From assembly GCA_041736675.1 (NCBI GenBank), contig JBGSTD010000013.1:1-64000 (forward strand): a DNA stretch of 64,000 nucleotides, read 5' to 3'. Under the pieces are notes generated by a model that saw nothing but the letters and a program-made list of their open reading frames with translations, was not told where the DNA came from and searched no databases. This document shows positions 52,845-62,238 of this stretch, piece by piece. Position 1 is the first letter of the stretch. Every line of letters starts with the position of its first letter. Both the position numbers and the translations under genes were made by a program. This DNA comes from Salaquimonas sp041736675. Its GTDB lineage: Bacteria; Pseudomonadota; Alphaproteobacteria; Rhizobiales; Rhizobiaceae.

Positions 52845-53774
52845 CTATTTGCGGGGAAATTCAAGACCCATTTCGCGATAACGTTCTGGATCATTGACCC
52901 AGTTTTCGCGAACTTTGACGAACAGAAAAAGGTGAACCGGCTTCTCCAGAATCTCAACGAGATCTTTGCGCGCAGCAGTCGAAATGGCTTTGATCGTCTC
53001 ACCCTTTTTACCGATCACAATCTTTTTCTGGCTTTCGCGCTCAATATAGATCGCCTGATCAATTCGTACTTCCTTGTCGGTTTCTTTCCAGCTTTCGGTT
53101 TCCACATGGGAAGCATAGGGCAGCTCCTGATGGAGACGAAGAAACAGCTTTTCACGCGTGATCTCGGCAGCCAGTTGGCGCATTGGCAAATCGGAAATGT
53201 CGTCTTCGGGGTAAAGATACGGACCCGTGGGCATTTCACCCGCAAGATATTTGGTCAGCGCCGCACAGCCATCGCCATTGAGGGCCGAGACCATGAAAGT
53301 TTCATCAAATTCAGCGAGCGCATTTGCCCTTGCGGACAATGCAAGCAGATCTTCGCGCTTTACCTGATCAATTTTGTTGAGCACCAAAACCGCCTTTTGC
53401 TGCACCTTGGAAAGGCCGGTCAGAATCTTCTGCACATCATCCGTAAGACCTCGCTCACAATCTATCAGCATAGCCACGATATCAGCGTCCTTTGCGCCGC
53501 CCCAGGCGGTGGTCACCATTGCCTCATCGAGTTTGCGGCGCGGCTTGAAAATGCCAGGCGTATCGACAAACACAATCTGGGATGTGCCGGACATCGCAAT
53601 GCCGCGGATGATCGCGCGGGTCGTCTGTACCTTGTGTGTGACGATCGAAACCTTGGTGCCTACAAGCTGGTTCATCAAAGTGGATTTACCGGCATTGGGT
53701 GCGCCGATCAGCGCAACAAAACCTGCCCTTGTTTCATTGGAGCCGATTTCACCTGTGATTGCTTCCTGTGTCAA
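52845..53774 (-). CDS. era: GTPase Era
   Basis: Ribosome-assembly GTPase that binds the 3' end of 16S rRNA. The 309-aa protein has G1 GAPNAGKST, G3 DTPG, G4 NKID and a C-terminal KH domain with VIGKKGETIKAI. It starts with TTG overlapping the rnc stop (TTGA), so the two are coupled. Confidence 0.97.
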   Translation of the reverse strand: MTQEAITGEIGSNETRAGFVALIGAPNAGKSTLMNQLVGTKVSIVTHKVQTTRAIIRGIAMSGTSQIVFVDTPGIFKPRRKLDEAMVTTAWGGAKDADIVAMLIDCERGLTDDVQKILTGLSKVQQKAVLVLNKIDQVKREDLLALSARANALAEFDETFMVSALNGDGCAALTKYLAGEMPTGPYLYPEDDISDLPMRQLAAEITREKLFLRLHQELPYASHVETESWKETDKEVRIDQAIYIERESQKKIVIGKKGETIKAISTAARKDLVEILEKPVHLFLFVKVRENWVNDPERYREMGLEFPRK

Positions 53775-54499
53775 ATGCCAGCCTCATCTTCTTTCCATAT
53801 GCCTTCGCGAACCAACATGACCGAGGCCGCTACCTGCTCGGCAGCCCGTTTAGAACGGCCGGTTCCGATTGCATCTTCAATTCCATTTACCTGCACTACG
53901 ACCGTAAACACGGGATCATGGTCAGGACCAGAGCGCTTTTGCTCTTTGTATTTTGGAGTTCCAAAACGGTTGGAATGAGCCCATTCTTGGAGAGACGTCT
54001 TGGAGTCCCGTTTGGTTTCCTCAACCAGATGAATCCGTTCCTTCCAGAACCGCTTGATAAAATCCTCTGCCGCTTTCAAGCCGCCGTCGAGATAAATCGA
54101 GGCAATCAACGCTTCCAGCACATCTGCCCTGACGCTCTGCATCCGGTTTCCGGTCAGTTCTTTCAGATCGCCGCCCGTGCGAATAAACTCGTGCAGTTCC
54201 AGTTCATCTGAAATCTCGGCAAGGGTATTGCCTTTTACCAAAGCGTTCAGACGCAGGGACAGTTCACCCTCATTGGCATCAGGATACTTGTCAAACAACA
54301 ATTCGGCTACTGCAAGGCCAAGAACCCGGTCACCCAAAAATTCAAGCCGCTGATAATGAAATCCATTGTCAGACTTCTTGCGCACACTTGCATGTGTCAA
54401 TGCGCGTTCCAGATTTTCGTATTCGGAAAACTCATAGGCAAGTCGCTTTTCAAGACTACCGAAACGCTTGCTGCCACGTGTTTTGCTCGAAGGTTTCAT
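53771..54499 (-). CDS. rnc: Ribonuclease III
   Basis: Double-strand-specific RNase. The 242-aa protein has the catalytic signature RLEFLGDRVLGLAV, the second acidic helix DVLEALIASIYLDGG and a C-terminal dsRNA-binding domain (TSLQEWAHSNRFGTPKYKE...GSKRAAEQVAA-like). The ATG is four bases after the lepB stop. Confidence 0.97.
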   Translation of the reverse strand: MKPSSKTRGSKRFGSLEKRLAYEFSEYENLERALTHASVRKKSDNGFHYQRLEFLGDRVLGLAVAELLFDKYPDANEGELSLRLNALVKGNTLAEISDELELHEFIRTGGDLKELTGNRMQSVRADVLEALIASIYLDGGLKAAEDFIKRFWKERIHLVEETKRDSKTSLQEWAHSNRFGTPKYKEQKRSGPDHDPVFTVVVQVNGIEDAIGTGRSKRAAEQVAASVMLVREGIWKEDEAGI

Positions 54500-54502
54500 T
54501 CC

Positions 54503-55237
54503 TCACAAACCCTTGAATAACCTGTCGGTACGCATGACCGTAGGCCAGCGCCAGATTGCCAGCGGACTGGCTCCATCACTGACCGAAAAGAAGATTGAAC
54601 GCGCCGGACCAACCAGATTTTCAGCAGGCACATATCCCACATCAAATCTGCTGTCAGCAGAATTGTCCCGGTTGTCACCCATCATGAAATAATGACCAGC
54701 CGGCACTTCGAAGACTTCGGTGTTGTCACCTTCGCTACGAATATTTGCGTCGATGGTGTTGTAGCTGATGCCTGTGTCCAGCGTTTCCGTATACATAGGG
54801 ACTTCCCGTCCTGTGTCCGGATTCTTGAACATGCCCGCCGGTTCTGTTGGAACAGGCTCACCATTGATAAACAGTTTGCCTTCGCGCATTTGAACCGTAT
54901 CACCAGGCAGGCCAATCACACGTTTTATATAGTCAATCTCCGGGTTTGGCGGGAAACGGAATACAGCAACATCACCGCGTTTTGGAATGCCTTCCCAGAC
55001 CCGGCCTTCCATGATGTCGGGTGAAAATGGAACTGAATATTTTGAATAGCCGTAAGTGTATTTGGAAACGAACAGATAGTCGCCCACGAGCAGCGTGGGG
55101 ATCATAGAACCTGATGGGATGGTAAAAGGCTGAAACAGAAAAGTACGAACCACGATTGCCAGGAGGAGCGCCTGCAAGACAACCTTGACCGTCTCAACAA
55201 TACCGCCTTCTTGAACTTGTTTAACCTTGTCAGACAA
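54503..55237 (-). CDS. lepB: Signal peptidase I
   Basis: Membrane-bound Ser-Lys protease that removes signal peptides. The 244-aa protein has one N-terminal membrane helix, the nucleophile Ser44 in PSGSMIPTL and the general base Lys105 in DYIKRVIGLPGD, plus the box GDNRDNSADSRF. It starts with TTG 55237, with GGAAG about seven bases upstream; no ATG fits the conserved N-terminus. Confidence 0.96.
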   Translation of the reverse strand: MSDKVKQVQEGGIVETVKVVLQALLLAIVVRTFLFQPFTIPSGSMIPTLLVGDYLFVSKYTYGYSKYSVPFSPDIMEGRVWEGIPKRGDVAVFRFPPNPEIDYIKRVIGLPGDTVQMREGKLFINGEPVPTEPAGMFKNPDTGREVPMYTETLDTGISYNTIDANIRSEGDNTEVFEVPAGHYFMMGDNRDNSADSRFDVGYVPAENLVGPARSIFFSVSDGASPLAIWRWPTVMRTDRLFKGL

Positions 55238-55293
55238 TTTTACTTCCCGTTCGTCGATGCGGATGACCGCGTTTCTTTCTTACTGCCTGAAAT

Positions 55294-55701
55294 TCAGGAT
55301 TTGCTGATTGCGAGTGCTTCAATGATGACAAAAGCCTGGGCCAGCGGATAATCATCCGTTATTGTCAAATGGATTACGGGTTCGTAGCCATCAGGCGTCA
55401 TTTGGGCAAGTCTTTTTGCAGCACCATTGGTCAATATCATGGTCGGTTTGCCACCGGGCAGATTAACCACCCCCATGTCACGCCAGTATACTCCCTCGCT
55501 AATACCTGTTCCGAGCGCCTTTGAACAGGCTTCCTTTGCGGCAAAGCGCTTTGCATACGAAGCCGCACGCTGGTTTCTGAGGTCTGACTTTTGCTGCTCT
55601 GTATGCGTGAAGACGCGCCGGGTAAAGCGCTCACCGTGGCGCTCAAGACTTTTTTCGATCCGCCTGATATCAATCAGGTCACTGCCAAGGCCAATTATCA
55701 T
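55294..55701 (-). CDS. acpS: Holo-[acyl-carrier-protein] synthase
   Basis: Transfers phosphopantetheine from CoA to acyl carrier protein. The 135-aa protein has the GLGSDLIDIRRIE start with the metal-binding Asp and the FAAKEACSKALGTG motif with the second acidic ligand. Located directly before lepB, as in other Rhizobiales. Confidence 0.96.
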   Translation of the reverse strand: MIIGLGSDLIDIRRIEKSLERHGERFTRRVFTHTEQQKSDLRNQRAASYAKRFAAKEACSKALGTGISEGVYWRDMGVVNLPGGKPTMILTNGAAKRLAQMTPDGYEPVIHLTITDDYPLAQAFVIIEALAISKS

Positions 55702-55853
55702 GGCAACTATCTAATATTTATTTCACCGGGCAACAAGATGATTGGTTGCGATGCGGCACAGATTTTTCAATTTACAGATGCAGAAACAGTTAACCGCAAT
55801 GAAAACAGGCTTGTGTGACCAAGTTCGCGCAGAAGTAGGAATACCAGGCTAGA

Positions 55854-56489
55854 TTAAATGCCGTTTTTCTTGACGTTGTCGATGCTCGCCATTGCCTTTT
55901 CCTTCAACTCGCGTGCCTTTTCGGCCAGCATTCGGCGCCGCGAAATTTGAAAGCCTATTGCCGCCCAGCGGGTGATTGCATAGGCAATGCAGCCGATCGT
56001 GACGCCGATGGGTATCGCGCCGACAGTCATTGGCTTCAAAACCGGCTCCCAAATTCCGATCACTGCCTCCCAGATACCGGTCAACCCGTCATTCCAAAAG
56101 TTGATTTCTCCGAGAGATTTCAATGCCTCCTCAGGCCCACCGGTCCCGGCGTGACCATACAGGATGAAATTGCCTGTCGAATAGGTGGACGCCCAGATAA
56201 ACGGAAATGTAATCGGATTTCCGATAAAGGTTCCCGCAGCACCGGCAATCATGTTTCCTGCGATGATATAGGCAACAGCAAAAGCGATCATGAAATGAAA
56301 GCCCATGTAAGGCGTGAAAGAAGCGAAGACGCCTGCGGCTATGCCGGCGGCAATCGCGTGGGGGGAAGCTGTCAGACGCAGAACACGCTTTGCAAGATAT
56401 TTCAAGGACCGCGACCATGACCGTCTCGGCCAAACAGCTACACGGAGTTTTTCCTTCCAATCCGGCGGCGTTCTTCGGTTAAAAAGCAT
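55854..56489 (-). CDS. DUF2062 family membrane protein
   Basis: A 211-residue protein with a basic N-terminus, three or four membrane segments and the DUF2062 pattern ASPHAIAAGIAAGVFASFTPYMG, FAVAYIIAGNMIAGAAGTFIGNP. The C-terminal helix is Lys/Glu-rich. Function is unknown. Its place between rsh and acpS is conserved in the order. Confidence 0.9.
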   Translation of the reverse strand: MLFNRRTPPDWKEKLRVAVWPRRSWSRSLKYLAKRVLRLTASPHAIAAGIAAGVFASFTPYMGFHFMIAFAVAYIIAGNMIAGAAGTFIGNPITFPFIWASTYSTGNFILYGHAGTGGPEEALKSLGEINFWNDGLTGIWEAVIGIWEPVLKPMTVGAIPIGVTIGCIAYAITRWAAIGFQISRRRMLAEKARELKEKAMASIDNVKKNGI

Positions 56490-56742
56490 CTAAGTCCCTG
56501 TTATACTGTCTTCAGGCATGCGCCTGAACCAGCCAGTGCGCCCGTCAAAAATCATGTCCCGTCAAAACGGTAGCATAATTGCCTTAACAGCATCTTTTCA
56601 TGACACTCATTTTTGTGGAACAATTGATCAATTGGGTGATCGTCTTGATCATTCAGGCGGTCAATTGGCGGTCCATTGCGCATGTAGTTACAGATTGCGG
56701 CTTATTATGGATTATTCACAAGAATTTGAAGCATAAATAGAG

Positions 56743-58959
56743 CTATCCGGTCAATCTTTCAACACTGCTGACAACCGATTTTGATGCGAGCTGGCGAATG
56801 ATGCGTGTGAGATGGGCGAGGTCCCAGACTTCCACATCCAGAATCATTTCCATGAAGTCGGCAGCGGATCTGGACATGGAGAGATTTTGAATGTTGCCAT
56901 CATTTTGGGCAATTACCTCTGTCATCGCTGCAAGGGTACCAGGTTCATTGACCACTGTTGCCTTGATCCTTGCGGGAAAGCGCGTTGTATTGCCTTCCTC
57001 GATGTCCCAACGCACATCCAGCCAACGGTCCTTGTCATCGAATGCAGCAAGTGCTGGTGACTGGATTGGATAGATTGTGATCCCTACTCCGGGCTCCAGA
57101 ATTCCGACAATCCGGTCGCCTGGAACAGCCCCGCCATTTGGAGCGTATTTGATTGGAAGATCATTTCCGGTTCCGCGAATGGGGATCGACGGGCCCCGCC
57201 TTTCCCTCGCAAACTCACGGAGTTTCTCGCGTTTGTTCCCACGACCCGGAAGCCTGAAAAGCATGTTCGCACCTGCACGAAGATTGAACCAGCCTTCTTC
57301 GCGTGCAGGTTTGGCGGTTTTGCGCTCTTCCTGATAATCAGGATACATCGCCTTGATGACATCAAGCGATGCCAGATCGCCCCTGCCGACATCACTGAGA
57401 ACATCCTCAAGGGTACCCCGTGCCAGCCGAGGCAATGCAAGCTTCAGGCTTTCGCGGTCGAAAGATTTGCCGGCACTTGAAAAGGACCGCTCGAGAATGC
57501 GTGTCCCAAGTCCGGTATATTGCTTTCGCATTGCTTCGCGGGTCGCCCTGCGGATTGCCGAACGAGCCTTGCCGGTTTTCACAACGTTCTCCCAGGCAGC
57601 GGGCGGCTGCTGGGCCTTGGAGCGAATGATTTCGACCTCGTCGCCATTTTGCAATTCGGTTATGACCGGCATCATGGTTCCGTTGATTTTGCAACCAACA
57701 CAGGAATTGCCGACATCTGTGTGAACAGCATAGGCAAAATCAATCGGGGTTGCCCCTTTTGGCAAGGCAATGATGCGCCCTTTCGGGGTGAATGAAAACA
57801 CTTGGTCGAGAAACAGTTCCAACTTGGTATGCTCAAGAAAGTCCTCGGCATTGTTGCCCTCGGCCAATTGCTCAATGGTACGGCGCAGGCTTGCATAAAC
57901 CTCGCTTTCATTGTGGTCTACCGTCTCTTTGTCCTTGTAGAGCGTATGCGCGGCGACACCATATTCGTTGATGTTCTGCATTTCCTTTGTGCGCACCTGC
58001 AATTCGACACGCTGTTTTCCCGGTCCCACCACGGTGGTGTGAATGGAACGGTAGCCATTTTGCTTCGGGGTTGAAATAAAGTCCTTGAACCGGCCTGGAA
58101 CCACAGACCAGGTGGTGTGGACAATCCCCAAAGCGCGGTAACAATCCTCGACCGTATTGACGATGACCCTAAACCCGAAAATGTCGGATAGCTGCTCAAA
58201 GCCGAGCGCCTTTGCCTCCATCTTGCGGAATACCGACCATGCTTTTTTCTGGCGGCTGGTGACAGTCGCTTCAATTCCCTCTGCTTCCAGTTTGGCGGTC
58301 AGTTCCTTGATAATACTGCGGATATGAAGACGGTTATGCTCAGCAAGTTCAGCCAGATGCTGGGTAACGGTTTCATACGCTTGGGGATTGACATAGCGGA
58401 AAGATAATTCCTCCAGCTCATCGCGCAAGTCCTGCATTCCGATACGTCCGGCCAGCGGTGCGTAAATCTCCATGGTTTCCTGGGCAATGCGGGCACGCTT
58501 GTGCGGCTTGACATGATGCAGGGTACGCATGTTGTGCAGACGGTCGGCGAGTTTTACCAGCAAGACCCGAATATCATCCGAGATCGCGAGGAGCAGACGA
58601 CGCAGGTTTTCAGCTTGCTCCGCCTTCTTGGAAACAAGATCGATTCGCTTGAGCTTGGTCAGCCCCTCGACCAGATTGCCTATACGTTCGCCAAATATCT
58701 CGTCGATCTCAGTCCGGGTTGCATCGGTGTCTTCAATCGTATCATGCAGCAGCGCAACCGCGATTGTCGCCTCGTCGAGGTGCAGATCGGTCAAAATAGC
58801 CGCAACTTCAAGGGGATGCGAAAAATATGGATCGCCGTTTGCGCGAATTTGTTCGCCATGCTTCTTCATGGCATACACATAAGCCTTGTTTAAAAGCGCC
58901 TCATCGGCGTCAGGCTTGTAACTGGTCACCCGTTCAACGAGTTCATATTGGCGCATCAT
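56743..58959 (-). CDS. rsh: Bifunctional (p)ppGpp synthetase/hydrolase (Rel/SpoT homolog)
   Basis: Stringent-response enzyme of 738 aa. Domains in order: HD hydrolase (YFSHPLEVAAIL, LLHDTIEDTDATRTEI, VKLADRLHNMRT), synthetase (FGFRVIV, KQNGYRSIHTTV), TGS (FAYAVHTDVGNSCVGCKINGTM) and a C-terminal ACT domain (FPARIKATVVNEPGTLAAMTEVIAQND). Both catalytic sites look intact. Alphaproteobacteria usually have this single Rsh. It lies downstream of rpoZ. Confidence 0.97.
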   Translation of the reverse strand: MMRQYELVERVTSYKPDADEALLNKAYVYAMKKHGEQIRANGDPYFSHPLEVAAILTDLHLDEATIAVALLHDTIEDTDATRTEIDEIFGERIGNLVEGLTKLKRIDLVSKKAEQAENLRRLLLAISDDIRVLLVKLADRLHNMRTLHHVKPHKRARIAQETMEIYAPLAGRIGMQDLRDELEELSFRYVNPQAYETVTQHLAELAEHNRLHIRSIIKELTAKLEAEGIEATVTSRQKKAWSVFRKMEAKALGFEQLSDIFGFRVIVNTVEDCYRALGIVHTTWSVVPGRFKDFISTPKQNGYRSIHTTVVGPGKQRVELQVRTKEMQNINEYGVAAHTLYKDKETVDHNESEVYASLRRTIEQLAEGNNAEDFLEHTKLELFLDQVFSFTPKGRIIALPKGATPIDFAYAVHTDVGNSCVGCKINGTMMPVITELQNGDEVEIIRSKAQQPPAAWENVVKTGKARSAIRRATREAMRKQYTGLGTRILERSFSSAGKSFDRESLKLALPRLARGTLEDVLSDVGRGDLASLDVIKAMYPDYQEERKTAKPAREEGWFNLRAGANMLFRLPGRGNKREKLREFARERRGPSIPIRGTGNDLPIKYAPNGGAVPGDRIVGILEPGVGITIYPIQSPALAAFDDKDRWLDVRWDIEEGNTTRFPARIKATVVNEPGTLAAMTEVIAQNDGNIQNLSMSRSAADFMEMILDVEVWDLAHLTRIIRQLASKSVVSSVERLTG

Positions 58960-58999
58960 TTGGTCAGCTATTCTCCGCAGCTGGACATTATACGCACAA

Positions 59000-59029
59000 C
59001 GCCCCGCGACTGAAAAGAGACACGGGGCG
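59000..59029. other. GC-rich hairpin between rpoZ and rsh
   Basis: CGCCCCG (59000-59006) pairs with CGGGGCG (59023-59029) over a 16-base loop. Neither strand has a T tract after it, so it may moderate readthrough from rpoZ into rsh or protect an mRNA end, not terminate fully. Confidence 0.4.
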
Positions 59030-59073
59030 CTGAAATAGAAATAATCAGTTAAATCAAAGTCTTCACGTAGGAA

Positions 59074-59502
59074 TTAGTAGTCATCACTCTTTTCCGGAGG
59101 AACGAGGCCTTCAATGCCTGCAAGCAACTCATCTTCGGCCATCTGGTCAAAAGTCACGGTCGTTTCAACTTCATCATCGCTCTCGCTGAATATAGCTGAT
59201 TCAAGACGGCCTTCTTCAGGGCCTTCGACTGCGCGGCGCGAGCCATCGGGAGCGTCATTTTCCGGCTCATCAACTTCAACCTGATGCTGATGGGAATGGA
59301 TTAGATCTTCAAAAAGATCCTCGGGGGACAGGGTTTCCTCGGCTATTTCGCGCAAGGCAACCACGGGATTCTTGTCGTTGTCACGATCAACGGTGATAGC
59401 GCTGCCGCTGGAAATCTGGCGGGCGCGGTGTCCTGCAAGCAAGACCAATTCAAAGCGGTTATCAACCTTGTCGATACAATCTTCGACTGTAACTCGTGCC
59501 AT
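59074..59502 (-). CDS. rpoZ: DNA-directed RNA polymerase subunit omega
   Basis: Small RNA polymerase subunit that supports beta' folding and ppGpp response. The 142-aa protein shows MARVTVEDCIDKVDNRFELV and the segment RARQISSG, then VVALREIAEET. The acidic extension of about 60 residues is usual for the class. It is next to rsh, a common pairing. Confidence 0.96.
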   Translation of the reverse strand: MARVTVEDCIDKVDNRFELVLLAGHRARQISSGSAITVDRDNDKNPVVALREIAEETLSPEDLFEDLIHSHQHQVEVDEPENDAPDGSRRAVEGPEEGRLESAIFSESDDEVETTVTFDQMAEDELLAGIEGLVPPEKSDDY

Positions 59503-59919
59503 TATAGGCTCCTGAATTTTTCGGATGGGTTTAGCTAAGGCGGTCCTTACCGTGAAACCTGATCAATTTCAAGGCAAAAGCGTGAATTTGTCTGCCGACT
59601 TTGCCGCAGCCGCGAATTTGGTTTCAACCCATCCAATTGCAATTCACGCGCCACTGTCGGCTTTTTCCAAGCTGAAACGGTTATATTCATGGGAACCTAC
59701 CGTAAAAAAGCCGCAGAGTTGCGTCAAAATTGCTTTTACCGATCCATTGACTCCGCAGTTTGCGACACGGTTTCAGCAATTTTCAAATTCTCTGCAACCT
59801 TTTTGGCCTCAATGGATTGTCCTGTTTTAGGCAGTAAATTGTCCCTGCACATCCGGTTTTCGCGGTTTTTGGGGCATAGCTGCAGATAGTAATTTGATTG
59901 ATGGATTTCGGAGAATAAA
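59503..59919. other. Intergenic region between divergent rpoZ and NYN gene
   Basis: 417 bp. Open frames here (59525-59830 and 59689-59889 on the plus strand) overlap one another, lack ribosome binding sites and resemble nothing, so I do not call them. The stretch must hold the rpoZ and NYN promoters; no clear hexamer pair was found. Confidence 0.55.
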
Positions 59920-60510
59920 ATGTTTGATCAGCGAGAGAAAATTGCACTTTTGATCGACGGTGCAAATCTTTATGCCACTTCAAGGTCGCTGGGTTTTGAT
60001 ATCGATTACAAAAGGATGCTGCGCTATTTCGAAAAGCAGGGATATCTTATCCGTGCCTATTATTATACCGCGCTGATTGAAGACCAGGAATATTCCTCGA
60101 TTCGTCCGCTAATAGACTGGCTGGATTATAACGGCTACCGGGTGATCACCAAACCGACAAAAGAGTTCACCGACTCGATGGGGCGGCGCAAGCTCAAGGG
60201 AAACATGGATATAGAACTGGCAGTTGATTGCATGGAATTGGCAAGCAGCGTTGACCATTTCGTATTGTTTTCAGGCGATGGCGATTTCAGATATTTGGTT
60301 GAAGCGCTGCAAAGAAAGGGCCGCAAGGTCACTGTTGCTTCGACTGTCACCACCCAACCTTCAATGATTGCCGACGAATTGCGCCGGCAGGCAGACTATT
60401 TTCTCGAATTGTCGCAGTTGCGAAAAGAGATCGGCCGCGATCCTTCCGAGCGCCCCGTGCATGTGCAAAATGTTGCGCAGGAAGACGAGTTTGAAGACGA
60501 CGAATACTGA
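59920..60510 (+). CDS. NYN-domain (LabA-like) PIN-fold ribonuclease candidate
   Basis: A 196-residue protein with the NYN/LabA pattern: IALLIDGANLYATSRSLGF (first Asp), KLKGNMDIELAVDCM and FSGDGDFRYLVEALQRKGRKV with the clustered acidic residues of a metal-dependent RNase site. The C-terminal tail is acidic (EDEFEDDEY). The target RNA is unknown. GGAG precedes the ATG. Confidence 0.92.
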   Translation: MFDQREKIALLIDGANLYATSRSLGFDIDYKRMLRYFEKQGYLIRAYYYTALIEDQEYSSIRPLIDWLDYNGYRVITKPTKEFTDSMGRRKLKGNMDIELAVDCMELASSVDHFVLFSGDGDFRYLVEALQRKGRKVTVASTVTTQPSMIADELRRQADYFLELSQLRKEIGRDPSERPVHVQNVAQEDEFEDDEY

Positions 60511-60577
60511 GAATGAAAGCTGTGAACGGCTTAACTGCGTATTTGCCAAAGCGAACTGCAGCTGATTTTGTAAGGCA

Positions 60578-61228
60578 ATGATAACCCCACCCTTTGATCC
60601 CGATCATAATTGTCCGCTTTGTCCGCGCCTCGCAGCTTTCCGCAATGAATGGCGTATCCTGCAACCCGACTGGCATAACGGGCCGGTTGAAACATGGGCA
60701 GCAAAAGGCGGGGATGAAAGCGTGAAAATGCTGATCATCGGCCTTGCCCCGGGGCTGCGCGGGGCAAACCTCACCGGACGCCCGTTTACCGGCGATTATG
60801 CCGGTGATCTTTTGTATGCAACCCTTTTGAAATTCGGTTTTGCAAAAGGCACCTATAAGGCAATGCCGGATGATGGCATGCAACTTGTTGAATGCGCCAT
60901 CACCAATGCGGTGCGCTGTGTTCCGCCGCAAAACAAACCGGTGGGTGGGGAAATCAACAATTGCCGTCCGTTTCTGCTTGCGACACTCGCCCGTTTCCCC
61001 AACCTCAAGGCACTCGTGACACTGGGCAAAATTTCCCATGACACAACCACGCGGGCGCTGGGCGAGAGAATTGCCGCCCATCCGTTCCGGCATCAGGGAC
61101 ATTATATAATGAGGAAATTCAACGTCTTTGCGAGTTATCACTGCTCACGCTACAACACCAATACGAATGTTCTAACGGTCGAAATGTTCGAAAACGTTTT
61201 CCGTGATGTCCGAAAATTCCTTGACTGA
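60578..61228 (+). CDS. Uracil-DNA glycosylase, family 5 (UdgB-like)
   Basis: A 216-residue base-excision repair enzyme. NCPLCPRL at residues 11-18 supplies two cysteines of an Fe-S cluster; others are in CAITNAVRCVPP and NCRPFL. The active-site motif GLAPGLRGANLTGRPFTGD and the second motif SYHCSRYNTNT are those of family 5, which lacks the usual catalytic Asp and also acts on hypoxanthine. AAGG precedes the ATG. Confidence 0.93.
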   Translation: MITPPFDPDHNCPLCPRLAAFRNEWRILQPDWHNGPVETWAAKGGDESVKMLIIGLAPGLRGANLTGRPFTGDYAGDLLYATLLKFGFAKGTYKAMPDDGMQLVECAITNAVRCVPPQNKPVGGEINNCRPFLLATLARFPNLKALVTLGKISHDTTTRALGERIAAHPFRHQGHYIMRKFNVFASYHCSRYNTNTNVLTVEMFENVFRDVRKFLD

Positions 61229-61240
61229 AGCCAGACGAAA

Positions 61241-61420
61241 TCAGGCCTTCATCTGCTTTGAAATCACAAACGATGCGATCAGGGCGATCACTGCTCCAAG
61301 TCCGACAGCCATGTAAAAATGCATGGGTTCGGATTTACCCATGGTGAGCATGGCGACGACCAATGCCCCGGTGATTGTTGTAAATGCAATAATGAAAATG
61401 GCGGTAACAAGTCTACTCAT
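61241..61420 (-). CDS. Small two-helix membrane protein (59 aa)
   Basis: The product has two hydrophobic helices (about residues 5-24 and 37-53) joined by a short polar loop (TMGKSEPMHF) and ends KQMKA. A perfect AGGAGG lies seven bases before the ATG, which is the best evidence that the gene is real. It is convergent with the glycosylase gene. I do not recognise a function. Confidence 0.78.
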   Translation of the reverse strand: MSRLVTAIFIIAFTTITGALVVAMLTMGKSEPMHFYMAVGLGAVIALIASFVISKQMKA

Positions 61421-61501
61421 TTCAGCCTCCTGATTTAACCATTAAAATATGCAGTTTTTGCATTATTTTTCATTGATCAGGATCAAGCAACCCGTATTAT
61501 T

Positions 61502-62125
61502 TCATTCGTCTGTTGCTTTGCGCATCAATTCCGCCAGGATCTGCGCACTGTTTGACAATGATGAAGTCTCCACACCATCAGCAGCGCGCAGGCGAACCTC
61601 TTCCGTCTTGTTCTGTCCGAGTTTCCAGGTTCCCTGAATGTCGGTGACTTCCATTTTGACCGGAACGATCTGGCGCTGCATTTTTCGGTAGATCTCCTGA
61701 TCCATCTTGTCGGACACCCACGGCTTTTTTGGCAGCAACCGGTTTTCCATGTTTGCGCTCAGCCGGGAGAGTACGCCGTGAAGTTCGCTATCCGCAAGTC
61801 GTGCGAGGGTTCCGCGTAAATGTACGGCAACATAGTTCCAGGTTGGGACCTGATTTTCAACATCATACCAATCCGGTGAGATATAGCCGTCAGGACCGGA
61901 CACTGCCAAGACAGCCTTAAGCGGATTTTCCAACTGGCGAACGATTGGGTTAGATCGAACCAGGTGAGCTTCCAGAAAGTTGCCGTCTTTAGAAAGTTGG
62001 AAAGGAATATGACTGAGAAGCGGGCCGATATCGGCATTTACTGACAAGATGCCAAAGCTGTGCTGGCGGGCAAACTCGATGTTCTTTTCTTTTTCGGTTT
62101 TCCGAAAGGCAGGATTTGGATGCAT
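61502..62125 (-). CDS. PaiB-family FMN-binding protein
   Basis: A 207-residue split-barrel flavoprotein relative of Bacillus PaiB. Family segments: HPNPAFRKTEKEKNIEFARQ-type N-terminus, ISPDWYDVENQVPTWNYVAVH and KMEVTDIQGTWKLGQNK. Called a negative transcriptional regulator in some databases, but DNA binding is not evident. ATG 62125 matches the family start; the frame is open to 62185. Confidence 0.92.
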   Translation of the reverse strand: MHPNPAFRKTEKEKNIEFARQHSFGILSVNADIGPLLSHIPFQLSKDGNFLEAHLVRSNPIVRQLENPLKAVLAVSGPDGYISPDWYDVENQVPTWNYVAVHLRGTLARLADSELHGVLSRLSANMENRLLPKKPWVSDKMDQEIYRKMQRQIVPVKMEVTDIQGTWKLGQNKTEEVRLRAADGVETSSLSNSAQILAELMRKATDE

Positions 62126-62238
62126 TGTCAGTTCTTTCCTAGTAACCCAGAGCGGTATCACTAGATTGTTTTTCAACAGCATCAATTACGAACTTGTTAC
62201 GAGTACAATCAGATTTCCCGCATGAGGGCTGAAACAGC

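Noticed and set aside
59525..59830. 101-codon open frame upstream of the NYN gene
   Set aside because: No ribosome binding site, overlaps another random frame, no family resemblance, and lies where the rpoZ and NYN promoters must be.
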